Origin: Purshia tridentata
Lineage: Eukaryota; Streptophyta; Magnoliopsida; Rosales; Rosaceae
Assembly: GCA_003254885.1 (NCBI GenBank)
Contig: QANT01003087.1
Location: 1-64,000, forward strand
Length of the DNA: 64,000 nucleotides
Direction: 5' to 3'
A program made the translations under genes and the position numbers. Positions 31,001-42,107 of this stretch are shown here, in pieces; within the stretch, counting starts at the first letter, position 1, and every line of letters begins with the position of its first letter. The notes beneath the pieces were generated by a model. It saw nothing but the letters and a program-made list of their open reading frames with translations, was not told the DNA's origin and ran no database searches.

Positions 31001-31809
31001 TGCATGATATTCCTTGAGGGTAGTGCTCTGCTCCACTATATCATGAAATGAAATTTATGGCTGCCGACTGAATTAATAGCGAGAGCATGCAGCTGATGAC
31101 AAACTCGATCCAAGGAATTGCAGGGATCAAATTTTGCCAATTTAATGGGCAAGTGGGATTTGCTGTGCATCTATCTGACTCAAATTTAAGCCTCTGCACG
31201 GTTTGTCCTCAGCGTCCCAATTCAAATTGCACACTACATTCTTGACCCATCTTAATTTTGGTGTTTATATCTAAACCTCAGTAGTTTGAGAACGTCCTTA
31301 TTATTTTAGATATAAGCACAAAATTAACCTCAGCGGAGTTAACAAGGCTAATCTAGCTAGAAAATCCCAGCTCACTATTTCAAAGATGGTCAATATAATA
31401 ATATTATTGCCATAGAGTAGTAGTACTAGTTGTGCTAAAGAAATTAAAGGATTGTATTATTTTGTTGCAGAGTCTTGATGACAAAAAAGCTTGTCACTTA
31501 AATAATTAAGAAACAAAACCGACAAGCAGCCAGCTGGTTCCAACATAAATCAAACACGTTACATGGGAAACAGAAGTAGTATGCCAAAACATTTTTGTAA
31601 ATATACAAACCAATGCCATATTTCCATGCATATGTAGTACTTTAACATTCAACTGCAATGTGTGCCTTGACCAGTGGTTAGACGGTTCCTTTTTGAGTTA
31701 TGTATATGCACAAATCTGTTCAGACCTTTGCACACAACTTATAGGTGGATTTCTGCTGACGTGGACAAGCTGATAAGCTGAATGGATGAGCCGAACACGT
31801 CAACTAGCT
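28077..31809. other. spacer between CRF gene and solo LTR
   Basis: CRF 3' UTR to about 28400, then AT-rich sequence. The overlapping minus-strand frames at about 29764-30001 and 30308-30706 have no recognisable domain and no splice partners. GC rises briefly at 29690-30030 but no gene emerges. Nothing else is supported. Confidence 0.5.
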
Positions 31810-31813
31810 AGTT

Positions 31814-32749
31814 TGTTGGTTTTGAACTTCTTCCTGCAAGCTGATCGGAAAGAAAGCATCGGTGTGCTACCAGCTGAAGGTACTCCGATGGCAAAGTCAT
31901 AGAGATGCAATGGAGGAGATGCAAGTGCAGATGAAAAGCACAGCAAGAACTTGGGAGGAAGATGGAGGAAAAGAGGTAAGTTTTATGGGTTGATTTCTTC
32001 AGAGCTTTGGCAAGTGTTTTTTGCTGAATTGTGTGTGTCCTTTTACCTTGTAAGCATGCTCTTATTTATAGGCAAAGGGTATGGGATATTTCTGTTGGTT
32101 TGTAGGCGTGATCATGGCTGATTCTAGGTATTAATTGCTATGTTTGAAAAATAGGCTGGATGACTGACAGACTTCTTCATTTAATGCAAGAGGGATGGCT
32201 ACCAAATGGCTGCAAGTTGCATGCATTAAATGTAAAGCAAGGCAAAGTGAATAAGCCATAAATGCAAAGCATAAAGGTACCTTCGGTGTGTCAGGCGCAA
32301 TAACTGCTCCTGAGGTTTGTATTCAGCTCGGAAGAGGATGAATCGAAGATGATCGATCCGATCCAAGTGAGGCTTCGAGAAGCAATCGACCCGCGCTGGC
32401 GTTTGGTTCTTCTAAGTAGTGCTCGGCTCGGAAGAGAAAGTGGCTTCCGATCCGGACATACGAAGGAAGAGACGGTGGCCAGCTGGTCGTCAGTTGAAGA
32501 AGAACACTTCGGAGGGTTGGTGCTCGAATCCGAAGGTAGAATTCGATCTGAACATCGATAACTTGTTGACCTCTGCCTGTGTAGGTAGGTGCAGTCAGAT
32601 CGCATCGGCTCGAGTGATGGGATCCGATCCAAAACAATTGCCTTGGTACACTTTGACTGAAGTGAGGGCGTTGCGCTCGGACGCGGGACCCCACATGACC
32701 TCTTAGATGTTTGACCGTTGACTCTTATTGGGGGCATCATCCCCAAACA
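31814..32749. mobile_element. solo LTR of a retrotransposon
   Basis: A 936-bp stretch that starts TGTTGG and ends CCAAACA (the canonical TG...CA ends, inverted at the tips). It is flanked by the 4-bp direct repeat AGTT at 31810-31813 and 32750-32753. Its base composition is more GC-rich than the surroundings, and a TATA-like TTATTTATAGG lies at about 32060. No internal region, primer-binding site or second LTR is present, which fits recombination between two LTRs. The open frames inside are not genes. Superfamily cannot be assigned from an LTR alone. The intact ends and flanking repeat suggest a moderately recent insertion. Confidence 0.65.
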
Positions 32750-32753
32750 AGTT

Positions 32754-34514
32754 ACTATTTGGCTCATAATTTCAAACAAACATGGCCAAAATACTATGAA
32801 ATTTGATTTCACCTCCCAACTACATACAATTTTGTATGTTATTTCCTTGCTCGGAAATTGAAGATGATCTCAAAAACAGAAGCTAGGACCGTAGGAAGCT
32901 TCTCCAAAGTGAAAAACACGTCATCAATTTTATATGATTGACTTTTCCAAGCTTTATTTGATGAATAAAACGAAAGCTCCACTCCCCATTATTGGACTAA
33001 TCAAAGACCATGTATCGATCCATTTCAAGTCTTTCAAATTTCAAAAGAAAACGAAGGTGGTGGAGAAATTTCCAAGTTCTAGAGTAAGGCCAAATTGGAG
33101 GGTGAAATGCTGTTGGAAAAAAGCATAAAAACAAGTAGTAGGCTTGCATGTGCTTTCAAGTTTGACCTCGAATCAATGGAAAGAAAGTTCGATAATCAAG
33201 GTTCTTAGAACTTTCCCAATCTATTTTCACATCAAAAGAATCGACGCAGCAACCTCCACAGTGATGTCTTCTAGTAATTTTCTTTGGCTTTGAGCCCGAG
33301 TAAATAGAAGGAAGACCCCAGTCAAAGTACATTTCTTAAACATTTATTAAATCTCAAAAACAATATATATTAAGTTAATAATTTCCCTGCACATACACAT
33401 GATGAGATAGACAAATACAGACACTAAAAGAGATGAGACTTAAGGATTTCAAACAAAAAACTAAAGTTTTGATATTATGTGATGTTAGACAACCATGCAC
33501 CCCAATATTTTTTTGACACAAAAAATAAATTAATAATTATCAAAATAACTCATATTTATCACATTTTTGACTTATGTAAACTTGAGCATAACTTCATTTT
33601 TTTTATTTTTTATACTCAAATCTCTATTTCTCGTCGAGTGGGTTAGGTGTATGAGACAATTGGGATCAGTATACCCTAGTAAGAGGCTAGACATACCCTC
33701 ATCTTAGTGGTCATGGTCAAGCGAGAGTTGAAATACAAACCCATCTTAGACTAGCTAACCCTATGGGCCAAACCAAATGTATCTTCATGCCTAAAATTCT
33801 TGAAAAAAGAAATAGCCCAAGTCCAAGGAAAACAGCCATATACAATTAAAGCATACGCCATCACTTGGAACTTGTATGAATTAAAGGCTCACAATAATAT
33901 GGGCCTATACCCATCTTGTAAATGTTTGGGCTAACATGAAGCCGAGCTCATTAGGTCCTAATCTAGATATGGCTGTTCGCGCGTGGCGGCCAAGAAAAGA
34001 AAAGTTAAAACGGCCGACGTGCGTGGCGGCCAAGAGTAGAAAAGTTAAACGGCTGAAGTCTAAACAAGAATAATAAAAAATAGTGTCTCACAGAGTCACA
34101 GGCCATTCAATACTAATACTTTAATTTTTTATATTTTTGATTGGGGTCTAAAAATATTGCCTAGGTATTTTTAATTTTAAAAATGTGTAATAGAATTAAT
34201 AATATTTAATTTTTAATATTATTCTAATATTATCATAATATTATTTTAATTGTATTTTTTTTACCACATAATTGTATATTACTTTAATTTATATATATTT
34301 TAATATTTTAATATTATCTTATAATTAATTGTAAAATTTAATTGTACGGAACTATCTATCAGTTCTAATTTGTAAATACATTTTAACTGTTTGCCGTTGT
34401 GACTTGTCCAATGGGCTTTTTTTCTAGCCTCTTTTGATCAGAGAGGCCGAGTATAAATTGCACCGGAACTCACCCAACCCAAACTAAAAAAAGAAAGCAA
34501 CGAAACAAACGGAG
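32754..34514. other. spacer between solo LTR and eIF2 beta
   Basis: AT-rich sequence with the small GC-rich tandem repeat at 33981-34059. Motifs of the TGGGC type occur at about 33929 and 34413, the latter about 100 bp before the eIF2 beta TATA box. No gene supported. Confidence 0.5.
33981..34059. repeat. 40-bp tandem pair, GC-rich
   Basis: Copies at 33981-34020 and 34021-34059 begin GCGTGGCGGCCAAGA and differ at a few bases. They stand out against the AT-rich surroundings. Confidence 0.8.
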
Positions 34515-34523
34515 TATAAATAG
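34515..34523 (+). promoter_or_regulatory. TATA box of the eIF2 beta gene
   Basis: TATAAATAG, about 30-35 bp before the leader. The leader exon probably ends at ACGAT before GTAAGC (near 34625), with a 5' UTR intron to 35024, 4 nt before the start codon. Splicing there would remove an ATG-TAA that straddles the donor. Confidence 0.55.
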
Positions 34524-35028
34524 CAAAATATTACGACGCACACAACACAGCTGGAGAGCGAATCGATTAGGCAAACACTCACAGTCGCAGTCACACAGGA
34601 GAAGGGGAAGCCTTCTTTACGATGTAAGCTACTCTCTGTACAATCTCTTAGTCCTTTGCTCGTTATAGGGTTTCTACAATCCTCAAAACATTCTGCAATT
34701 TCCTATATTCACTTTCTAGGGTTTGCTTTGTATTGCTCTTCAACTTTTTGCGTTTTCTTTTTGTTTCAATCTTAATTCTTTGGTCCGGATGATAATGCCC
34801 GCTTAAATGCATTTCAGATTTTTTGTACAATCGTTTTCTTTTTCTTTCAATCGCAGCGGATTTAATTGTAATTGGTTTCCCGTTGTGGTTTTTCTGATTT
34901 CTAGGGTTTATTTTCTAGAAACAATTGGAAAGAGGAATTATAAGTTAAAATAAGCCTTGTTTGGTTTGTGGTGTTTGGGGTTTTTTGTGCGGGATTGATT
35001 GATTTTGTTTCACTTGTTTTTCAGCAAA

Positions 35029-37623
35029 ATGGCAGACGACAATCCGGCTGAGGTGAAAGAGGAGGTGGCAGATGTAAGTTCTCTTCAAATTCACCTGGGA
35101 ATTATGTCATAATTTTCATTTGGTGGTAACTAATTACAGTCTAGGAACTTTACTATCTATTTTTCTTAAATCTATTAATAGTAGAAAAAGAGGATGGAAT
35201 AGTGTTAAATTAAAGGAATATAAGTTGAAACTTTAATGATGATAAACAATTTCTTTACGGTATGGTGCTTTTTTGTCCAATTTAAGAGTGCCAGTCTGCC
35301 GTCAAGTGCCCCTTTAGACGTATAAGAACCCAATAAAAACGAGTTGGTGATTCATCTTAGAGGATAAATTTCCCAGACTGTTGTTTAGCATTCTGATAGG
35401 AAGGTATGTTGACTTGAGTCACTTGACTAGAGCTAAGTTTTGTGGTTCTTTATCTTTTCTTTCAGATTGCCCCTTTTGATCCTACTAAAAAGAAGAAGAA
35501 GAAGAAGGTTGTAATTCAGGAATCTACTGATGATTCCATGGACAAGTTAGCTGAGAAAACAGAAAACCTGGCAGGTGGTTTAATTGAACAATCAATGATT
35601 ATCCGTGGTGTTTTTTTTTTCCAAACTTGTTATACATTCATCACCTTTGTGGGGGACTTATACTTTTAGTCATTGCAGTTTCTGATGCGCCGGAGAGTTC
35701 GTTTTCTGGCTTGAAAAAAAAGAAGAAGAAGCCAGTAAGTTGCCAAGCTTTTCCACTGTCAATTCCCTGAATCTTTTTCCTGGAAATTGACTTTTGATGG
35801 TTGATGTGATTATAGGTTGAACCCAGTATATTGAATGAAGAGAGTGGTGATGCAGGGGAAGATTTGGATGGTACGAGATTGCATTCTAATCTTTTACCAA
35901 TAACTATTTTTATCCTCTTAAAAGCCTGTAACCTCACTTTACTCAAGAAAGGAAAATTGTTTCTGATCTTATAATGTTGGCCTTTTAGAGCGTACTGGTG
36001 AGGATGATGAAGGAGAAGGTATTGTACTAGATGCCACTTATCCTTGGGAGGGGAGCGATCGTGATTACACATATGAGGAGGTGTGTAATAAAACAATAGT
36101 TTTTTGCATTCCACTACAGTTCTATCACAGTATTGTGATGGTTCCTTGATCTGTATGTTACATATATAATTTCTTTTCGATGTGATGTCTGCAGCTTCTT
36201 GGTAGGGTGTTCAACATTCTTCGGGAGAATAATCCAGAGCTGGCTGGAGACAGGCGTAGGACAGTTATGAGGCCTCCACAAGTTCTTCGTGAGGGGACAA
36301 AGAAAACTGTTTTTGTGAATTTCATGGATCTATGTAAAACGTAGGTTTCTGTTCCCACCTAACCATTTTTTTTTTCTCAGTTGACTCACTGATGCATTTC
36401 TTATTCTCTTTCTGATGGTGTCTCAGTTTACCTTGGTGTATATGCATGTATGCCATAGTATTTCTGTGGGCAGCAATCTATGAAAAAGGATATTTCTTTG
36501 GCTTTAACATGCTTATTGTTGTGTTATATGTACTAAAGTTCCATAACACTGATCTCTGAAAGTTGACTTTCAAAATTACTTTCAATTAATGACAGTGAAC
36601 TAAGTTATTTTTTGGATGCATTTAACTGTCATTCTGTATACAACTCTGTTTTTGTTTTCATGATCAAATGTGCTTACGGTTCATATGTTAAGGAGTGCAT
36701 GTATGGTCTGTGCAAGTTGTTGTGGATGGAATGATGCCTAACACTAGAATAATAAAAGTTCACTTAACATATTCCTGGATTTATTTTCTGAAGCTATCAT
36801 TTGATTCCATCTACTTTGTAATAAGGAATAAAATGCTTACTTGATCTAAAACCCCTCTACTTTTTATTGATCTTAAAATTACAGGATGCATAGGCAGCCA
36901 GATCATGTCATGGCTTTCTTGCTGGCCGAACTGGGGACAAGTGGATCTCTTGATGGGCAGCAGAGGTTAGTTGTGAAGGGAAGATTTGCACCAAAGAATT
37001 TTGAAGGAATACTACGGCGATATGTCAGTGAGTACCTTATCTTATGGTTTGATTTATTTTCTTATTACAGTTGTTAATGTGGAATGATCTGAATGGAGTG
37101 GTTTGCGCGCTGCCGTGTTGATTATGCATGCTTGAGAGTTATGTGTGTACTTTCGTATGTGCTTTGTTTTGCAGTTGTTCCTATTCTCCCATTTTTTCTT
37201 ATGGTACTTATTTTTTTTTCAGATGAATATGTCATTTGCATTGGTTGCAAAAGTCCTGACACTATTCTTTCAAAGGAGAATCGTCTCTTCTTTCTCAGAT
37301 GCGAGAAGGTAAGAAATCATAGAAAGTTGTTAGCATTCTCTAATAGGCTGGTGGTTTGGTAATTTTAGTAGTTTTTACTTCAGTAAGTTGTTACCCCATA
37401 GTTTCTACTTTAATCAAGTGAATGTGCTATTGTATATGTTTTTATATGCACTGTGGTTCATTTTCCTCTATTCTTACAATTTGAGTTTATCCTGCCTTTT
37501 TGTCAGTGTGTGGTTAATTAATTTGATAATTTTATACTGTTGCAGTGTGGTTCTGGACGATCAGTTGCTCCCATCAAAGCTGGTTTTGTTGCTCGTGTTG
37601 GTAGAAGGAACACTGGGACATGA
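35029..37623 (+). CDS. EIF2BETA: Translation initiation factor eIF2 subunit beta
   Basis: Nine coding exons: 35029-35073, 35466-35574, 35679-35734, 35816-35870, 35989-36080, 36195-36340, 36885-37027, 37223-37308 and 37546-37623. They join in frame to 269 residues (plant eIF2 beta is about 268-270). Two lysine blocks, seven K at 23-29 and six K at 64-69, are the K-boxes that contact eIF5 and eIF2B epsilon. After an acidic linker comes the conserved eIF2B/eIF5 domain (about 120-245, with [17 protein letters not shown]). A C-terminal C4 zinc ribbon follows, with cysteines 221, 224, 242 and 245. The subunit belongs to the eIF2 heterotrimer that brings initiator tRNA to the 40S subunit. No defect seen. 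A 5' UTR intron separates promoter and start codon. Confidence 0.96.
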
Positions 37624-38481
37624 TCTAGTCTGTTGTGCTTTTACTATTAGGAGACAAATGAATGTTGAGTGGCGTTTTACTATTTACGACAGTAACAGTT
37701 TTGCTGTGACGTTTAGACCATTGAGAAGTTGAGTCTCTTACATTTTGGCTGTCATATACTCTTTTGCTTGCAGACCTTTCTATGCTTTTGAGTTTTAACA
37801 GAAAGAAAAAAAAACGCGCATTTTTATGCTTTTGATTATTGATTAGTCTTTTTAGCTGCCGCTGCTGTTCAATTGTTTCCTGTTTGGGGGTAACTTGATA
37901 CATTATTGGCAATTCCCTCCTTACCGTACTTTGGTTCTCTTGTTTCTTTCCTTATTTTCTGGGACTTGGACTGAGAATGTTCAAGATTAAATCCCATTTG
38001 GATGGATCATCGTCTTTGACAACATTTTGGGTTGTATGGGTTGGTTGACAAATTGACATTGAACTTGAAATAGGGACTTTGGATTTGGGTGCTGAAAGAG
38101 CTATGGGAATGCACGGTGGTGAAGCACCACAATTGAAAAATGAATCACTCCACTTTCATCCGCTTACCAACATTCTCTTCCTACCATTATAACTTCTATC
38201 CTACTTTACATACATTGTCTCATTACAGTAATGAGAGATTACTTGAAGCTCCAAAAATTAGGGGAGGTGTTGCTCCAGTAAGTTGTATTAGATGTGATTT
38301 TAAATTCGGATCATCAATCTTCCTGTTCCTTGGGCTGTAACCCAGTCTAATGTACTACAGTCATATGTTAGACCATCCTCACCATAGCCTCATTATCATT
38401 AGCCCACTTTTCTTTTTTATTTTATTTTTCTTTCTTTTAAGTTTTAAAGTTTTATACAAAAACTTTACATTTATTCTCAAG

Positions 38482-38753
38482 AATTTTGGTTATTCATAAA
38501 TTTCAATCAATGAGCACGTAATTTAACACATAATTTTCCATTTTATTACGTACATTAAGATATATAATTTCAACCATATTTTATGTTTGAAAATTACATG
38601 GGTCCCGTGTCCTCACTAATTTTGGTTATTCATAAATTTCAATCAATGAGCACATAATTTAACACATAATTTTCCATTTTATTACGTACATTAAGATATA
38701 TAATTTCAACCAAATTTTATGTTTGAAAATTACATGGGTCCCGTGTCCTCACT
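38482..38753. repeat. 136-bp tandem duplication, two full copies
   Basis: Copies at 38482-38617 and 38618-38753 have equal length and differ at only about two bases, so the event is very recent. Each copy ends with ATGGGTCCCGTGTCCTCACT. It lies in spacer sequence. Confidence 0.93.
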
Positions 38754-39252
38754 CCTTGACCCCACTTGGAATTGAATGGGTTCCATGTCCTATTTTCATG
38801 AGTGTTACTCTGAGAAGAAAAATTAAGTGACGGTCAGATAATTTTTCAAAGCTTAATGTGACTCACTTCACTTGGTGAAGATCCTTAAAAAAATAATAAT
38901 AAAAAAAAAGAAAAAGAAAAAGAAGAAGTGGAAGCCTTATCTATTTTGTGGTCTGATTTATTTCCTCATCTCATGCATGCTGCCTTCATAGGGCCCTAAC
39001 CAAGTGCAATATTCTTACCTTAATTTATATGGAATTATGCATCATCACGCATGTTGTGTTTAATGTTGCGGTTTATCACCTGCCTCTTTTCGCTGGCTAG
39101 CTAATAATTGTACTTATGTAATTATGTTATATGTCTTGAACTCACTTATGCATGCTTCGCCTTGCCGCGTATCTTGGAATACTATGTCTACAATGTCAAT
39201 TGTTATTTTACGTGGGACCTACATGCACGCATCAATCAACAATTGATATTAA

Positions 39253-39657
39253 GGGTAAATAGTCATTTTAGTTCTCAGATTATTACACTTGTATCAGTTT
39301 CGTCTCCAAATTTTTAATTTGGAAAATTAAGGACTTTGACTTTTTTAATTTTGTCAATTAAGGATTTTTTTATCAATTTACACATTTTTCATCCAAATTT
39401 ATGTTTTTATAACACCGTATAAAGTCCTTTTTGAGGGCAATATGGTTCCTTTCATTTAGACTTTATCATTTTTTCCTCATGCATTATTTTTCTCTTCTTC
39501 ATTTCTCACTAAATTTGAATGAAAAATGTGTAAATTGACATAAAAGTCTTTAATTGGCAAAATTGAAAAAATCAGAGTCCTTAATTTTTCAGATTAGAAG
39601 TCTAAAGACTAAACTAATATAAGTGTTATATTCAGGGACCAAAATGATTATTTACTC
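39253..39657. mobile_element. 405-bp foldback MITE
   Basis: Arms of about 155 bp are inverted copies of each other around a core of about 95 bp. The tips read GGGTAAATAGTCATTTT and, on the other strand, GAGTAAATAATCATTTT. There is no coding capacity. No target-site duplication could be matched with confidence, so the superfamily is open. A diverged relative appears at 60096-60483. Confidence 0.75.
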
Positions 39658-40304
39658 TATATGTAATTATGTGAAAGCTAGCTAGCAGTATACGTTTTCT
39701 GATATATTATAATATTATTGCTAAATATCCTGCTGAGGAAGCCTATGAAGATTTTCGACATCGTCAGATCGATTAATTTCTTATTAATGAAAGAGAGTAA
39801 CCTGTCTGAGGCTTCCTCGCAGTCGTCATGATGTTTTAGTTTGCCCTTAATTAATTGCTTTCGTGCTTAATTATGGTTTCATTTAATTTATTATTCTTTG
39901 GAATTTGATAAAATATGAACCTCTCTTTTAGTATATGCATCTTTTAATTAATTGCAAAACTTGCAGATTAATTGGAAAATTGAGCAACCAGCGGGGCGAT
40001 GAACTTCCTCACTCTTTGTATGCCAAGCTAGCTAGTGATAAAATTTTGTATGTCACCACATCTATATATATTAATTAATAGTTTTTTTCTTTTTAATGGT
40101 TTTTTGCTATATAATCACCGTTACAAAATATATAATTCAAGAATTAAAATATATAGGTAAAAACAAACAAACAAGAGTACTACTCGATCTGAGAGTAATA
40201 TTGGAGTCATATGTTGATATATCGATCCTTATTGATGATTTCAATTGTATTCTAGATTGATCGATCCACTGGTCTGGTCCCAATTAAAGCTTGAAATGGA
40301 TCAA

Positions 40305-41265
40305 TCACATGTTGTTGTTGAATATGGCAATGAAGGCCAAAGTTGACAGTGATGCAACAAATGGTATGAACATCTTCTGGTACAGCTTTCTGCTACTGCT
40401 CTTGTAATTCACTGTTGAAATTTCTGCATATATATGTGCATGTCCAAACACCCAATTCATCTTATTGATCAAAAATGAAACCCATATATGCATCCAACGA
40501 TGTTGCATGTTCAAATCTTAAATATATAGGTAGCATATACCTGAAGCGTTACTAGCACATCCATCAACAATGGTATGATTGAGGACTGCAAAAGTGGCGT
40601 TGTTTCCAAACACGAAGTCTCTTTTGACAAGGTGGATGCATTTCAGCACATCCAAGGCGTGTTGTGCGCACCCTGACGTCGCATTGCAAAATTTTCCCAC
40701 CTCATCTTTGCCCACTACCTCCACTATTCCTTTGGGTGTCAGCTTCCACTTGTCCGCGCAATCAGGTCCCTATATTAATTATAATAATTAAACACTCATC
40801 ACACTCTCATTTCATATTTACGTACTAGATTAATTATTAATCAAACCTTAAACTGTCATCTAACACTATATATTAAAACAATTAATCATTTAATAAGTGA
40901 TGCAGTATGAGAATAAAGCACTTACTTCTTTCATTAAGCAGAAGTAAGCACTTGTCCAAGCCCAGAATGGGCTCAGATTTACATTTGCTATGGGGCCTGT
41001 TTTATCTGAAAACCAAACATAACCAAATAAAATTATTAAGCAGTCTGTATTTATAAACAGTATTTTATAAATAACTCAACTGGACTTTTTTTTTTCTTTT
41101 CCAGGTCATATTATCTATAAATTCGAAGAAGGAAGAAATAGATCATGAGGAATTAAAGTTAAACACACTCTCAGATTTGGCATGCGCATGTTGAAGTAGA
41201 AGGAAAACCCCCAAAGAGAACCAAATCAGTCCAACTCTTCCACCAAATGCCTTGTAATCTTCCAT
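40305..41265 (-). CDS. small secreted cysteine-rich protein, family not recognised
   Basis: Four exons on the minus strand: 41265-41169, 41005-40926, 40769-40541 and 40423-40305. Each has GT/AG borders and the phases agree (1, 0, 1), giving 174 residues. An N-terminal signal peptide is clear (about 1-29, WFSLGVFLLLQHAHA). The mature part has six cysteines in the pattern YFC, PDC, KFC, SGC, LKC, DGC and several N-glycosylation sequons (NKT, NAT, NAT, NHT, NAS). The C-terminus is a hydrophobic stretch, FIPFVASLSTLAFIAIF, followed by a short NNNM tail, as in a GPI signal or a tail anchor. This suggests a protein on the cell surface or in the wall space. I do not recognise the family and assign no function. 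It lies about 840 bp downstream of the methylesterase on the same strand but has its own start. Confidence 0.8.
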
Positions 41266-42107
41266 ATCCCTAAATGTAGAGATTGCAACAACCTGTCTCT
41301 AATGAAAAATCTTTGCAATATTGAAGCATTTATAAGCTTTAAAAGGGGTTGATTTATGCATGCTTTAGAATTGTAGAAAAAGACCTCATAGACTAAGAGC
41401 CAAAACATAATCATGTGAATATCATCATATCATAATGTCGCTTTCAGTATATTCCCAAGGTATATGTAGCAGCATTGATCTAACCAAGGATAACAAAAGA
41501 GAGTGTGTGTCAACTTTCATCGGACAAAATGAGACAACTAGCTACATAGTTTTGGAACTTACGTCCGAGATTGATAAAAACAATAGAATACATATTCCTT
41601 CCTGTTCTGTTCTGTTATGTTCTTTCATATTTCTCATCCTAATCTTTGTTGTTTCTGATGACATATATGCATACAAAATAGTGCCTTGGCTTTACCCCAA
41701 CGCAGCCCACATGTTGTGGGAATTAACTAGAAATTTTAATTGAAACATTTGGTACAAACTATGAAAATATGCAGACTCTCTGCTTATTATAACTTCAAGC
41801 TAGAATGTGCGAGCAAAACAGAAAAATGAATCATAATACATTTTGGACATTGCGGAGGTAACAGTCATATATTCATAACCCTTGAATATGTAATACATAT
41901 ATATGCCTAGAAAATATCCCAGACAGTTCAAATTCATTATTAAATTATTTTGTACCTTTACTCTGAAAGCATCCCCATCCCCTATCACAAACAAACCATC
42001 CAAAATGAATTATGATCTTGTTGTCATTTTGTAATAGAATTAGTATCTCTCACAAATTCATCATTAAGAGGGAAATCATAGACAGACTGAAATGAAGTAA
42101 AGCACGT
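41266..42107. other. gap between secreted-protein gene and methylesterase
   Basis: Contains the promoter side of the minus-strand secreted-protein gene and the methylesterase 3' UTR. AT-rich; nothing else recognised. Confidence 0.5.

Larger units (their letters stand above)
37624..40304. other. spacer between eIF2 beta and the small secreted-protein gene
   Basis: eIF2 beta 3' UTR to about 37900. The rest is AT-rich, with the 136-bp tandem duplication at 38482-38753 and the foldback element at 39253-39657. A poly-purine run lies at about 38886-38930. No gene supported. Confidence 0.5.

Noticed and set aside
32291-32812. Open frames of 123-173 codons on the minus strand
   Set aside because: They lie inside the solo LTR and show no protein domain; open frames here follow from the higher GC content.
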